Positions 11,850 through 23,554 of a stretch of DNA of 64,000 nucleotides are shown here, in pieces. Where the stretch lies: contig JAEMWC010000209.1 of the NCBI GenBank assembly GCA_016490735.1, positions 958,501 to 1,022,500 on the forward strand. The letters are read 5' to 3'. Origin of the DNA: Pachyseris speciosa. Lineage: Eukaryota > Cnidaria > Anthozoa > Scleractinia > Pachyseridae. The translations under genes were made by a program, and so were the position numbers. Each line of letters opens with the position of its first letter. The first letter of the stretch is position 1. Under the pieces are notes generated by a model. That model was not told the origin of the DNA. It worked only from the letters and a program-made list of their open reading frames with translations, and ran no database searches.

Positions 11850-12905
11850 TTATGTTACAATGAACTGTACGAGGCGTGCCACCCGCCAGTTCAGAGGGGT
11901 TAAACTAGACAGAGAGAAAGACAGATTACACGCATGCTGCACTGGACAACATAAGGCGTTCCACCCGCTAGTAGAGAGGAATTAAACTATAGAGAGAGAG
12001 AAAGAGAGATTACATGTATGTTACACTGAACCGTATGAGGCGTGCCACCCGCCAGTTAGGAGGGGTTAAACTAGAGAGAGAGAAAGAGAGATTACATGTA
12101 TGTTACACTGAACTGTATGAGGCGTGCCACCCGCCAGTTCAGAGGGGTTAAACTAGATAGACAGAAAGAGAAATTTCATGTATATTACACTGAACTGTAT
12201 GAGGCGTGCCAACCGCCAGTTCAGAGGGGTTAAACTAGATAGACAGAAAGAGAAACTTCATGTATGTTACACTGAACTGTATGGGCGTGCCACCCGCCAG
12301 TTCAGAGGGGTTAAACTAGAGAGAAAGAGAGATTACAGGTATGTTACACTGAACTGTATGCGGCGTGCCACCCGCCAGTTCAGAGAGGTTTAACTAGATA
12401 GACAGAAAGAGAAATTTCATTTATGTTACACTGAACTGTATGAGGCGTGCCACCCGCCAGTTCAGAGGGGTTAAACTAGAGAGAGAGAGATTACAGGTAT
12501 GTTACACTGAACTGTATGAGGCGTGCCACCCGCCAGTTCCGAGGGGTTAAACTAGAGAGAGAGAAAGATTACATGTATGTTACATTGAACTGTTTGAGGC
12601 ATGCCACCCGCCATTTCAGAGGGGTTAAACTAGAGGGAAAGATTACATGTTACACTGAACTGTATGAGGCGTGCCACCCGCCAGTTCAGAGGGGTTAAAC
12701 TAGAGAGAGAGAAAGAGAGATTACATGAATGTTACACTGAACTGTATGAGGCGTGCCACCCGCCAGTTCAGAGGGGTTAAATTAGATAGACAGAAAGAGA
12801 GATAACAAGTATGTTACACTGAACTGTATGAGGTGTGTTAAGAGGGAATAACCAGATAGAAAGAGCAACCTTTCTTTATGTTAAACTGACCTCTATGAGG
12901 TGTCA
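11850..12905. repeat. Minisatellite, about 82-bp unit, 13-14 copies
   Basis: The unit contains TGTTACACTGAACTGTATG, AGGCGTGCCACCCGCCAGTT, CAGAGGGGTTAAACTAGA and a variable GA-rich stretch (GAGAGAGAAAGAGAGATTAC). Unit length varies from about 70 to 84 bp because of the GA tract, and copies decay at both edges (after 12830). Short ORFs across it are translations of the repeat and are not genes. Confidence 0.9.
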
Positions 12906-13029
12906 CTCAGAGGCACACTGTACATGTACATAAAATAGAAGTCATCAGAGCCCTCTCAGACACAACTAACCAAGTGCTATTCAACTGAAGGTTTCAACAA
13001 GCTAATGTTTTCTTTATGATATACATGTA

Positions 13030-15008
13030 CAGTACCGGTTAAAAGTAAGTTGACAGTCTCTTTCGAGTCTCAATTCTCGACTCGATCCTCGATTCCTGCG
13101 AGTTTCGAGCATCGAGGCTCAGCCATCGAGAATCGAGTCGAGGATTGCGTCTCGCAAGATCAGAGATAATGAGCTTGTTGCTTGGCTGATCACTCGATAG
13201 ACCTCTCGAGCAAATTGGGGATGACATATTGAAAAGCAACTTCAGCTACTCGAAGGAACGCAAACGATGCAAGAGTAGTCGTTCAGTAAGCGATATGTTT
13301 CTAAATGTGATTCAACCTCTTTGACAGATGGGTAGATTCGCAGAAATCAACGCTTGAGAAAGAACAGAATGGCCAAGGACTGACCACACCACTACAATAT
13401 CTCCCAATAAGTAAGATGTTCGATGAATAAAACTTGGCCAACTGAGCGTTGCATGTTTTTGTCACAGACACGCATAATTTTAAGATGAAATTCGATATGT
13501 GTACGTGTCAATACATGTGTTCACTAATGGTGCTCGTTCGTAACTTTATTTCGTTGAAACAGGATTTTCTTCAACCGTTCTTAGGAATAGATTTTACAAT
13601 GTAACTCCTCCAAACTTGAAACACAAATGTGTGTAATTCGTTATGGTATGCAAATTTCTGTTCAATGTTTACTTTGCACTATTTTTGGCCAAAGAGTGAA
13701 GATCACCTTGGCGACGTTTCTCAGGGGCACCCAACGACAAGTTTCGGTAGATATCTGTTCGGTAGAGAGTAATTCGCCTTGTGCTTTCGGCGTCGATTAA
13801 AAAGTGCAGTAGGATGTTCGTAACTAAAACGTGGCCTAAAAGATTCGAAATTGGGAAATCATAGCCCCTGACGTTTTCGGAGAGGTCGCAACTGCTGTTT
13901 TTGGCAGTCAAAAACGACAGCTAGCATTTTCGGAAAGAAAATAGTTCCCTAGAAAGCTCGTTGAAACTTCATTTCAGCTTGCATTTTCTCAAAGGAAGAT
14001 TTTGTTCCCTAACATTTTCGGGCAATTAAATTTTCAGCTAGGGAATCCGAACAGATGAACTTTTTCTAGCTTACGAAAACATCTCTTTGAACAGACTTCA
14101 AACACTATAGGGTACTTAAAAATGCCTTTCTACAGCTTTTCTTTGACTTGGCTCATTGGGTGCCCCTGGTTTCTATCCAAATTGTACATGTATTTCACTT
14201 CGGATGTTTCCTCGGAGTTTTACTAGTGTTCCATCGAACGTTTATCAATTTATTTCAAAGGCGATGAGCGAGTTTCGAAGTTGGCGTCATACATACAATA
14301 AGCTACCATGTCTTGTTTGCATCCGCGTGGTCGACGAGCGCGGGTTTGTCGAAACTTGTTCGATCAATCGCGCCAGCCTTGAATTCCTTACGCTTGCCAA
14401 GCGGCTACCGGCTAGTGACTACACTATTCGCCTACTTGTACACTGTGCATTTACGTTGACAAAAAGCTGGCTTTCTCGAAATTTTGATTGCTTTTGATGA
14501 CAGTGTCCACGATGAACCGCAGCGATCTTGATTCGTTGCGCTTATGAATGAGCGGCCATATAAACGGTTCAAAATTTAGCATCGGAATTTTTATGTAGAA
14601 AAGCACAACACTGTGACCTCGAAAGAAACTAAATGTCTTTTGACCTTGTTTTTTTTACGCAGTATGCGATATTTCCTCGAGAAGTACACTGCGTCCTCAA
14701 AACCTAAATGACTTTTGACAGTATTTGTCACCGCGCTGTCCTTTAGCTTGAATTTGTTACGTTGTTCTAACGGAAATTGTTGTAGTGTCTACACAAGTGT
14801 CAATACAGAACAACTGCGTTCTTTCCTCAAGAACTCGGAAAGTCGAATCACGTACTCGATGAATAACAATAGAGTGCTTGCGAGAATCGAGTAACGAGGA
14901 TCGAGTTGAGTTTCGAGTGAATCAAGTCTCGATTCTCGACTCGATCCTCGATACTTGATTCTCGCGAGGATTGAGTCGAGACTGTCAACTTACTTTTAAC
15001 TGGTACTG
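13030..15008. mobile_element. Two-kb TIR element, hAT-like, flanked by TACATGTA
   Basis: The ends CAGTACCGGTTAAAAGTAAG and its inverse (ACTTTTAACTGGTACTG side) form about 30-bp TIRs. TACATGTA directly flanks both (13022-13029, 15009-15016); if it is a target duplication it is 8 bp, as in hAT. Because TACATGTA is its own complement it could instead be the outermost TIR. Just inside each end are dense TCGA-containing arrays (TCTCGATTCTCGACTCGATCC type) at 13060-13190 and 14870-14985. No transposase ORF is visible, so this is probably non-autonomous. Confidence 0.65.
13722..14168. mobile_element. Nested 447-bp TIR element inside the 2-kb element
   Basis: It starts CAGGGGCACCCAACGA and ends with the inverse TCATTGGGTGCCCCTG. 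A 6-bp direct repeat GTTTCT flanks it (13716-13721, 14169-14174). The two short ORFs that overlap it (13669-13911 minus, 14156-14497 plus) run across its edges and are not convincing genes. Confidence 0.65.
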
Positions 15009-16254
15009 TACATGTAATGTTATGATGTTTAATTTTTCATCCTTAAGGAAATGAAAAACCTTGGTTTAAAGAAAACAAAATGTTTTAGGATGTCAACAGG
15101 CTGCAGTTGACTGAAAGATGATCACAGAGTTGCCACTCATCAGGATAAAATTATACTGATAGCTTTTCCCAGACCATAAATAGATGACCACCCACGACAA
15201 ATTCCTTTGGCAATGAAGTTGGTGTCCTTGATACTCTGATGTGCTATTTTTCTTTCTGTAAAAGAAAAAAAGACTTTAAATGAACTAAACTGATTGAAGG
15301 AACAATGAAAATGCTAGCATTTGATTTGTATGATACAACACATAATATAATTATGTATCTACGCATATAGATATACATGTACATGTATTCCTTAATGTTG
15401 AAAACATCACTTATGTGCATTAGCCTCCTTTGCAGCTGTTGTTTGGGTCTGTCCTTAATCCCTCCCCACTAATGTCTGGTGAACTAAGCTGGAAATTCCA
15501 TTCCCATTGTGTCTAAGTATTCAATCTGGAGGGAGAAGAGAACTGACAAAAATGGCTGCAAAGGAGGTTACAGGAAATTACATGTAGCCACCAAAATTTA
15601 ACAGCCATGATGTGATTAGTCAGTTCCTGGGAAGGGAATGTCCGGCTCCGTTCAGCAGATGTTGGTGGGGAGGGAGAATATGACCAACATGTAAGTAACA
15701 GCTGCATAGGAGGCTATTACAGTGTACTGTATGTGCATCAATTGGTCAACACTGGATAGACCATCAATAAGGAAAGATTCGGTGGGTCAACCGTACACAA
15801 AGATTTATTATTTTAAAGACTTGGTTTGCCTGGACTAGGGACTGTTATTGGCTGTGAAAAGCTTCCGTAACTTACATGCATTGTAACATTATACATTATG
15901 CCTTCAAGGAAAAGCATGGACAATAGACTTCACTGTGGAGGCTATTTCATGCTTAGTATAGGCTTAACTTATTACAGTTTGCATAAAGGCAAAAAAAATT
16001 GAGTAGAGTTAATGTGGTGGCAATGACAAGTACATGTACCTTACTCTGTTACAGTAGCATGTACATGTATAAGGTATGAAAAGGAAGTTACATGTACTAT
16101 TAGGGGGTAAACTTCAAAGGACTCTATGTAGCACCTAATTATGTATGATACATATACCAGATTGGCTAGAAGAAAAAATTGCTTGTACTGCAGGTCACAT
16201 TAATTTTTATTTATAGGAGATATGAATGTTTTTTTTTTGGAGCAGGCAATTTGA
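15009..16254. other. AT-rich non-coding DNA with many TACATGTA palindromes
   Basis: Apart from the exon-like ORF at 15140-15255, I see no gene. Several TACATGTA or GTACATGTA sites occur (near 15371, 15583, 16031, 16060 and 16090). Confidence 0.4.
15140..15255 (-). CDS. Possible terminal exon of an unidentified minus-strand gene
   Basis: On the minus strand, a strong acceptor (T/C-rich tract ending TTTTACAG) precedes a 116-nt open frame ending in TGA at 15140-15142. It encodes about 37 residues including DTNFIAKGICRGW and IYGLGKAIS. I do not recognise the protein. A second frame is also open across it, and no AATAAA follows. Upstream exons were not found, although good minus-strand donor sites exist at about 18170, 21070 and 25990. 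It could be chance. Confidence 0.22.
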
Positions 16255-16420
16255 ACAGTTTCAATTTATTTTATTCCATATTTCTTACACATTGTTACAA
16301 GATAAATATGTATTAAAATACAAAAGATAAATAAATAACAAAAGAATGAGAAACATAATGGCGAGGATGTCCATAGAGAAACCATTGGGGCTTATACGAG
16401 CTACGGGCTCCTAAAAAATT
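16255..16420 (-). repeat. Probable 3' end of a retroelement (fragment)
   Basis: An AT-rich stretch (TTTATTTTATTCC, repeated AAATAAATAAC) leads into GGGGCTTATACGAGCTACGGGCTCC. On the minus strand this would be a GC-rich 3' UTR ending in an A-rich tail. No coding part remains, so the family is unassigned. Confidence 0.3.
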
Positions 16421-16523
16421 ACAACTTGGAAATCATGATTTTTAGGCATACATGTAGCTTATTTTACTTAATCAATTCTTTTAGGTTACCAAAGTGAGTG
16501 AAATAAGAAATACATGACACATG

Positions 16524-16933
16524 TAGTAATGCATGAAACCCCAAACAGAAACTCGAAAACAAAATCTGAGTTCCAGATGGGATTCGAACCCACGACCCTC
16601 CACGATCTAAATGGATAACCACTGAGCTACTGGACACTCTATGGTGTGCAAGGGTGAAATGTGGGCTTTGACTGGAACCGCATCACGCGGTCACACAGCC
16701 AAATAATGACTGGCACACACATAACTGCATCGCGCAGTCACATGGAGGTGTATCAAAGATGGCTGCGTGACCGCGTGATGCAGTTCCAGTCAAGGCCCAC
16801 ATTTCACCCTTACTCACCAGTACAGCTCAGTGGTGAGAGCGTCTGTCTAGATCGCGGAGGGTCGTGGGTTCCAATCCCATCTGGAACTCGGATTTTTATT
16901 CCAAGTTTCTGTTTGGGGTTTCATGCATTACTA
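16524..16933. repeat. Palindrome of two inverted tRNA-derived SINE-like units
   Basis: The two halves (about 16524-16697 and 16765-16933) are inverted copies around a centre near 16728. The minus-strand unit has pol III box A TAGCTCAGTGG (complement at 16619-16629) and box B GGTTCGAATCC (16580-16590). The plus-strand unit has box A at 16821-16833 and box B GGGTTCCAATCCC at 16866-16878. The Sec-like or tRNA-like body is followed by CATCTGGAACTC. The acceptor stems do not pair like a functional tRNA, and the duplicated flanks argue for a mobile or foldback repeat rather than two tRNA genes. Confidence 0.7.
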
Positions 16934-19900
16934 TCATGTTACACTTAGGTTACGTGTAAAAAGCAAGCACACAAACAAACACACACTGGCAGCAAAACAT
17001 AAAACAACACATTCAAAATAGGAGTAGTCAATAGAGGAGTAATGTTCTTAATTAAGATTTCAACAGAGAAATACTGTCAGCATTCTGAATTTCTGAATGA
17101 AAGGAATTAAACAGTTTAGGTCTGGAAACTTATTGCAAACTGTCTGATAATTAGTAGTTCTACACAGTACAGTTGCAATGTCTAGTATTGTAACGATGAA
17201 TATGACTTATCAGCAAACACAGTTCTCTGAATGCATCAGGAGGGAAGCCTTTCTTGAAAAGTGACAAACTTTCCAATTTGAAATTGGTAAATATTAGATA
17301 GTTCACCTAACTGGTGATCATAGGGTATGGACAAATACACAAATCTACATGTATTTTACAGCATTATTCATTCTTTTAAAGTGGGAGTACAGTAATTTAA
17401 GACATACAGTGTAGTGTAAAGCCCTGGCCAAACTACATGTATCCAAACTATAGTCTGTGGCAAAACAAGCTACTGGTACAACTTGACGCTAAAATGTAAT
17501 TTAAAACATACACTGTAGCACTAAAGTGGAAACCAAAAGCGCTTAGCGTTAATGTTTATGGTACCAGAGCTGTTCAGTGTTCGGTGTGAAGTGAGAAAAA
17601 ATCATGGAATGGTTAAGAGAACAAGCTGAAAAGGGTATGTTCCATACCGTTTTACAGTTATCATTGCAAGATACACCCGCATTTAGGGAGATGATTAAAA
17701 TCAACAAGCCCAGATCAGTTCTCAGAAATTTTAAATGCTATTGAACCGGACATCTACAAAGAGAGCACGAAAATAGCAACTATTGATTGGCTAGCAGGGT
17801 GAATGTGACTTGCATCAGGATAAACCTTTGTTGGAAGAGTGGCAAAACACTGCAACATTTTTTTCACTGAGCAGAATTGTTGGGCGTAATGTTTGAGCAA
17901 AAGCAAACTCTATCCAACACTTGATCTAGCAAAAATTGTTTGACAAACATCATCCAACATGGGTGGCCAAATGGTTGAACAATCTTGCAATGTTAAATCC
18001 AACTTTGTTTAATAGTTTGACCAGGACTTAAAAGAAATCACAAGTCCATCATGCTGATGTGATCTTTTTTATGTTACACTGGATCAAGGTTGCATGAGGT
18101 GGCAAAGACGACAAAAGGTTCAATAATGGTCACATTCCTTCATCATGCTATGTTACAGAAAGCTCTTACCTTAAAAGGTTTTACTTTTCTTTGCAACTTG
18201 AGCATACACTGTAAAGTAGTCTGCCATATACTGTACTGCACACGTAACTACATGTATTCAGCCTGAAGATTAAAAAAACCGGATGTCAAGGCCAAGTATA
18301 CACTGTACTGTACAGTTCAGAAACCGGAATGAAAATATGAGCTTAAATATTGAAAAATATGTGCATGTTAACACAATACAAAATGCTACATTGGCCAGGC
18401 TGACAGATTCAAAGATTCAAATCTTGAGTGCCAGAGGATGATTACTGTCATGATCTCCCAAACAATACTGTTACATGTAGATGGTCTTAGTGTAGGTCTC
18501 TGGAAAACATGATCTAGTTTTGAAGTGTTACAAGCCATGATGGCAGGCCAGAAGACGGTCTTATAATTATTTTGTATGCTCAAGCATGTCAACACTGTGT
18601 CTTAACAGGAGCCCATTACTAGGAGCGTACAACTCCCATACTAAGCCTATGTCACGGCATTTTTACAGACCGATCTATTTTTAAACTATCTTTTCCCGCG
18701 AAAAAGGACAAGGACGGCGACGGCAACGAGAAAGCCACAAAACAATAGTTTTAATGAGCGAAAACAAAGGCTCTGCATGTGTAGATACTTGTAGCACGTG
18801 CAGCGACTTGTGATTGGTCACTGGACCCCTGCGGGAGTCTCATTTTGGCGGGAAATTCAATCTAAAAATAAATTGGTCTGTGAAAATGCCGTGACAGTAA
18901 TATAGGGCAGTTGTACACTCCTGGTGATGGGCTCCTGGTCTTAACCTTCTCATGACTAAGCATCATTGCAGTTTGCAGGGATGATGCAAACATTAAGGGA
19001 GCTTTTTTTTAAAGGATTGGTGTTAATGCTGCAATGGCACATGCATATATGGTTGGGCTTAGGAGTTTTACGCTTGTTCCATGAACATGAAGCCATCTTG
19101 AATGTTATTCTTTATTACACACAACAACTAGACAATCATACAGTCTGTAGGTATGAAAAACACCCCAGCAGTAATGAAATTTCAGAAATCCAGGAGAATA
19201 CACTGCAATTACAGTATGGTCTTCATTGCACATTCTCATTACAAGCCATAAACTGAAGCTTGTTGAATGACTAATTATTGCAAAAGTTAAAAAAAGGCAA
19301 AAAGAAGTGAACATACCACCTTATGATGCAAAAAAATAACTTTAAAAATTTTAGATAGTTCCACTTGCCTTTGATCTGCTCTCATACAGTGATGGTCTCA
19401 CTGACAGTTGTAATACTTGGGTGAGCTATCACTACAGTCTGTAAAAGGAGGCAAATGCCATACAATACTCAGTAGCTGTTTAGCACAACTATTGCAAAAC
19501 AAAAGTAAGGCCCCAAGCATTTCAAATACAATCAAGCAGGATAGAGATTTATGTTTTAACACCCCAAATACTTGCCTGGACACAAGCACTGTACTATGGA
19601 AAAAAACAGCCTTTGAAGGTCATTTGTACATGATACACAGTAAATAAAGCAAGCCAACTACAGTGTGATTTAATTGACATATTACTGTATACTGTGATTG
19701 GGATAAAAATATATACAACTATAAATTAGCTTTGTCTCTATTTCTTTTCTCATTGTAAAAAAAGTCAGGTCACTGATATGAAATCAAGCAGACTTTATTG
19801 GACCGCAGCTGTGGCCAGAATTAATTTTGTACCACACGATTTTTTTTTGTCAAGTTAGGGTTAACAGAATTAATAGTTCCATTACCACAACAGTAGGCAC

Positions 19901-21184
19901 TTCAATGAAGATGTGAACACTCAAACTAAAAGACCCATCTTCAGCCTTGATGCATTACAGGGCTGTACACGCCATGACCAATAATTCATGAATTTCGTGT
20001 GACATGAAATTCCTTAGACCTTTGAAGCCCTTGTTTTATCCCACAATTAATGGCCGCAAATATGTTTCCTGTTTATTCTTCTTCATTTTTCTTTCATTAC
20101 TTTGGGAAAGTTTTGTATATCTATTTGTAAATTTTGGCCCATTTTACATGTAAGTCAGAAGAGTCAAGTGTGGCAACATGGTAATGGCCAATTCATACAC
20201 GTACAGCATTGGTTTTTATCAAATTTAAAGTACTTACACGACATGTACTGTAACAAGAAAATGAGGTTTCATGTTGGGTGCTTTTTACGTTGAAGTTTCT
20301 ACCAATTCACTGAGGGCCAACTTACTGCAATTTGGAAACTGACTTGATGATGAGTAAATTGTGTATATGTCTGGATAACTGTTTTCCTCATGTTTGATGT
20401 TTTTACTTCAAGGTCAGTTTGCATAATGGACTATGTGGCTTGGCTCCACTCTTCAGTGTCAATTCAATCTGACTTGTCATTGTTTTTGTCTTTATGAACT
20501 GCAATTTTCATGCCCCATTGGGCATTCTACAATTGTCTAAACTGAGTGATAATTTCTTTCTTGATGAGATCTCTGTGATGAGGTCTACACTGCTGTGTTG
20601 CTTTGTTTTGCTCCTACAGCTGTATGCTTTAGTGTAGAGCTAAATGTTTTCTTCCTTTAACAACAGCACAATTTCAAAACAAAAACAGATGCCAACATTG
20701 GATCAAGGGAGAAAAATAGGCCTTTAAATTGGAAAGCTAATTTCAAAAGATGTCCACACAGTTCCATACATAATTAAATACAATCATTGTATTACTGTTG
20801 TGCTAACCCTGCTCCCGAAACAGAGTTTGGGTCTTACATTATTTTGTAAGTGTATACATAATTAGTGGATGGGACTTTGTGGAGTCTTGCTATCCAATTT
20901 AGAGACACTTGGAAAGCAAAATTTATAATTGAGTTTAAGTACAAGTACATTAATTTATGATCACACCAAAAGCTCACTTTGCCACCAACTACAGGTAAAT
21001 CAATGGATCTAATCAAGTGTAAGCCAGTTGAGCACCTAGTTTGCCGCAATCTTAGCTACCATTCCTTACCTGCACATGCAGTAAGCTTAACCGTTGCTTA
21101 TATTAAGAACAAACACGGTAATGAATTAGCAAGATAGCATAATTTTATACAGCTGCACGTACTACTGTAGTTATGCAATGCTTT
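16934..21184. other. AT-rich non-coding region
   Basis: I find no supportable gene. TACATGTA and TACAGT-type palindromes are frequent (17348, 17437, 18248, 18471, 20150 and others). At about 17880-18020 copies of a CAACATTGTTGG-like motif suggest a worn MITE. At 18170 the minus strand has a donor-like AAG/GTAAGAG preceded 39 bases upstream by an acceptor-like CAG, which is too little to call an exon. Confidence 0.4.
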
Positions 21185-21293
21185 CGAGTGGTACATACAT
21201 GTAAACACCCTGAGTGATGGTCCAGCCAGGTTTGAACCTGTGACCTCCTGCAAGGTTGTCCGGTGCTCTATCGACTGAGCCAACCGGTCGGCA
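21185..21293 (-). mobile_element. tRNA-derived SINE
   Basis: On the minus strand, box A TGGCTCAGTCGATAG (complement 21268-21282) and box B GGTTCAAACCTGG (complement 21226-21238) lie 43 bp apart, followed by CCATCACTCAGGGTG. Read as protein it gives the familiar false peptide RLAQSIEHRTTLQEVTGSN of SINE-derived ORFs. It is more likely a SINE head than a working tRNA because the ends do not form an acceptor stem. Confidence 0.65.
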
Positions 21294-21689
21294 GTTTTTT
21301 TAAATAAGAAAGGCAGCATATTAATGCTTACCATCCTTGCACACTTGTCGTGACAATGATAATTGCAAACTGCAAACAAAGCAGAACTTGAAATTAATTG
21401 GCAAGCGCCAGTAAAATCCATACTCTCACAGACACTCATTGGCTCTCAATTTAGAACCACCCTCCCCCCTCCCCCTTGAACCACAGAGGAGGGGGGTAGG
21501 TCTACAGTCCTACCAATTTTTTTTTGGATTGATTTTTAGGGCTCCAGATGACATGGATAACATTTGACAGTAAGAATTTTACCACTTGAATTTGGCCAGA
21601 TGTTTTAGGGCCCTACCACTATAAAAATAATTTTTATAGTCTCCCCGGTCCCTGCATACAAATGTTTTCTGGATATAAGCAAAGGGAGA

Positions 21690-21758
21690 TCATAGCCGTT
21701 ATGTATACAACTTGCTAATGAACATTTTTGAAAGAAACGGAAATTTGGTTTATCAACG

Positions 21759-21789
<31 letters not shown>

Positions 21790-22725
21790 GGATTCGATTA
21801 GCTGACGTTTCGAGCGTTAGCCCTTCGTCGGAGCGAATCGAGGAATTGTGGGTTGTGTATGGTTTATATACAGAAAATGGAGCTACGCTATTGGTGGTAA
21901 CATGGTAACGTGAAAAACAGGAATAAATTAATTGAATGAAAAGCGCTCGTTGATACCGTGGGGATTAAGAGTGCCAATTTGAAAGATCAGTTTTTGCTCG
22001 AGATTTTTACGGCTTTCCGTGGTACCTTGATGTAGGGAAAGGCCGGAGATTGACATGTGTTGTTTGGAATGGTTAGGGAGATTAAAATGCCGAGCGACAG
22101 GTTTGGATGCGTCTTTGTCATCTTTCTCAACATCACGAAGATGTTCTCGGAATCGGTCACCTAGTCGTCTTCCTGTTTCGCCGATGTATAACTTTTTGCA
22201 TAATGTGCAGGTTATGCAATAGATAACATTTGCGGAGGTACACGTGAAACGATCAGTGATCTTAACAGATCGCTTAGGGCCCGATATTTTGTCAGTGTTT
22301 TGAATGAAAGGACAAGTTTTGCATCGCGAGCGCGCGCATTTAAAAGTGCCAGGTTGTTCAGTTGTTTTGAATGCGCTTTTAACTAGAAAGTTACCTACAT
22401 TTTTGTCGCGTTTGAATGAAATCAGCGGTGGTTCCGAAAAGATTCTAGCAGTTTCTGGATCATTTTGCAGTATCTTAAAGTTGTTAAGAATGATGGCTTT
22501 AACTGGGTTATTATGCGGGTGAAATGTGAGGGTGAATGGAATTCTGTCATTCTTTTCCTTTTGTGACGTCTGTAGTGCTGACTGTTGATCAATCTGCTGA
22601 GCGCGGTGATGGCCCGATTGAACTACAGAATCAGGATAGCCACATTTCTCGAAAAAATGGCACATTTCCTCTGATTTGTTGGAAAAATCAGAGTCATCAC
22701 TACATAGACGTCGAAGTCTGAGAAA
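21690..22725 (-). pseudogene. Penelope-like element, 3' part with GIY-YIG endonuclease
   Basis: The minus-strand ORF runs from 22725 (open from the palindrome inwards; first ATG at 22665) to the stop at 21928. It keeps the linker FHPHNNPVKAIILNNF, a Cys-rich CARSRCKTCPF and the GIY-YIG endonuclease core (VIYCITCTLCKKLYIGETG then RLGDRFREHLRD), and ends LNPHGINERFSFN. These are the C-terminal features of Penelope-like retroelements. The RT is missing because the copy is 5'-truncated exactly at the perfect palindrome 22696-22756. The 3' region (21690-21927) has the pLTR-type sequence with a hammerhead-like core. Confidence 0.85.
21790..21840 (-). ncRNA. Hammerhead-ribozyme-like core in the Penelope-like 3' region
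   Basis: The minus strand reads GATTCG, then CTCCGACGA, stem GGGC-TAAC-GCTC, GAAA, CGTC, AGCTAAT, CGAATC. GATTCG and CGAATC can pair as stem I. GGGC/GCTC forms stem II. GAAAC-GTC gives a two-base-pair stem III with the GUC cleavage triplet. The catalytic CUGANGA box reads CCGACGA, with C in place of U. Hammerheads with minimal stem III are known in Penelope-like elements. Activity is uncertain because of the core change. Confidence 0.5.
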
Positions 22726-22756
22726 TTTTCTCAGACTTCGACGTCTATGTAGTGAT
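22696..22756. repeat. Perfect 61-bp palindrome at the Penelope truncation point
   Basis: The two 30-bp arms are exact inverted copies around a single T at 22726. The left arm is in-frame Penelope coding sequence (FLRLRRLCSD on the minus strand) and the right arm is the same stretch turned round. This fits an inversion made while the 5' end was integrating. Confidence 0.85.
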
Positions 22757-22879
22757 TGACTCGACGATTTCTCGAAGACTTCCGAACAATACCGAACATG
22801 TCCGAAGATACCATTTGTTGGAACATTTATGGGGAATATTGAATTGAATTTTTGTTGTTAATGTGTTAAAGGACAAATC

Positions 22880-23075
22880 ATCCAGGGCCCAGTTCCTGGA
22901 AAGCCGATTAGCGCTAATCAATGGATAAATCCCGCTAACCAAGGAGTAAAATTTATCTTTCAGTTAGATTGTTCCACAAAGCACGATTAGCACTATCCTA
23001 AGGATGAACCAACGGTTAAATTTAACACACCTAGTGAGGTGGATTAACTCACTAACCGCGGAATAAAATTTTCAA
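22880..23075. repeat. Remnant of an interspersed TIR-type repeat
   Basis: It starts GGGCCCAGTTCCTGGAAAGC and contains repeated GATTAGCGCTAATC and GATTAGCACTATCC palindromic units. The opposite end is not recognisable. Confidence 0.35.
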
Positions 23076-23554
23076 AACAAACAAAAATGGCGGAATAAAC
23101 CATTCGTGAATTTGGTGCAGGAAATAAGGGAAAACAACTTACACCATAAATGATACGTCTTGGAGACTTTAACGACCGAGAACTTTCAGTCCATTCAAAT
23201 TCAGGAAAGTATAAATCAAATTTTTGGTAGAAAACAGTCATCTAAAGTGAACGATGGCGAACCAAGGCGGGCAAAACATACAAATCTTAACATTTTTTCT
23301 TACTCAAAATTGATAAGTTATTCGTAAGCTTAAACATTCACAACAACATCGTCAACTAACTCTTTTAAACGGTAAGATCTTAAAAATAAATAGCTATTCT
23401 ATTCTAGCAGAGGCTTCACGAAGCAGAAAAAAAGCAGTAAAGCTTTGATTTTAGTTATGCTGAACGCAAGAGAAAAACAACACGCAACAACTAAAATATT
23501 GTTTATCACTTGCATTTCTGTATATGTTGTCCTTTACTCTTCGACATAACCCTT

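Noticed and set aside
12178..12698. Repeated-peptide ORFs (YTELYEACHPPVQRG-like) in the 12-kb region
   Set aside because: They are translations of the 82-bp minisatellite in shifting frames, with no start context, splice sites or outside homology.
11850..12905. Regularly spaced repeats resembling a CRISPR array
   Set aside because: The whole 82-bp unit repeats, including the GA tract; there are no unique spacers, and the DNA is eukaryotic.
21226..21293. Functional tRNA gene on the minus strand
   Set aside because: Boxes A and B are present but the ends do not form an acceptor stem, and the flank is SINE-like.
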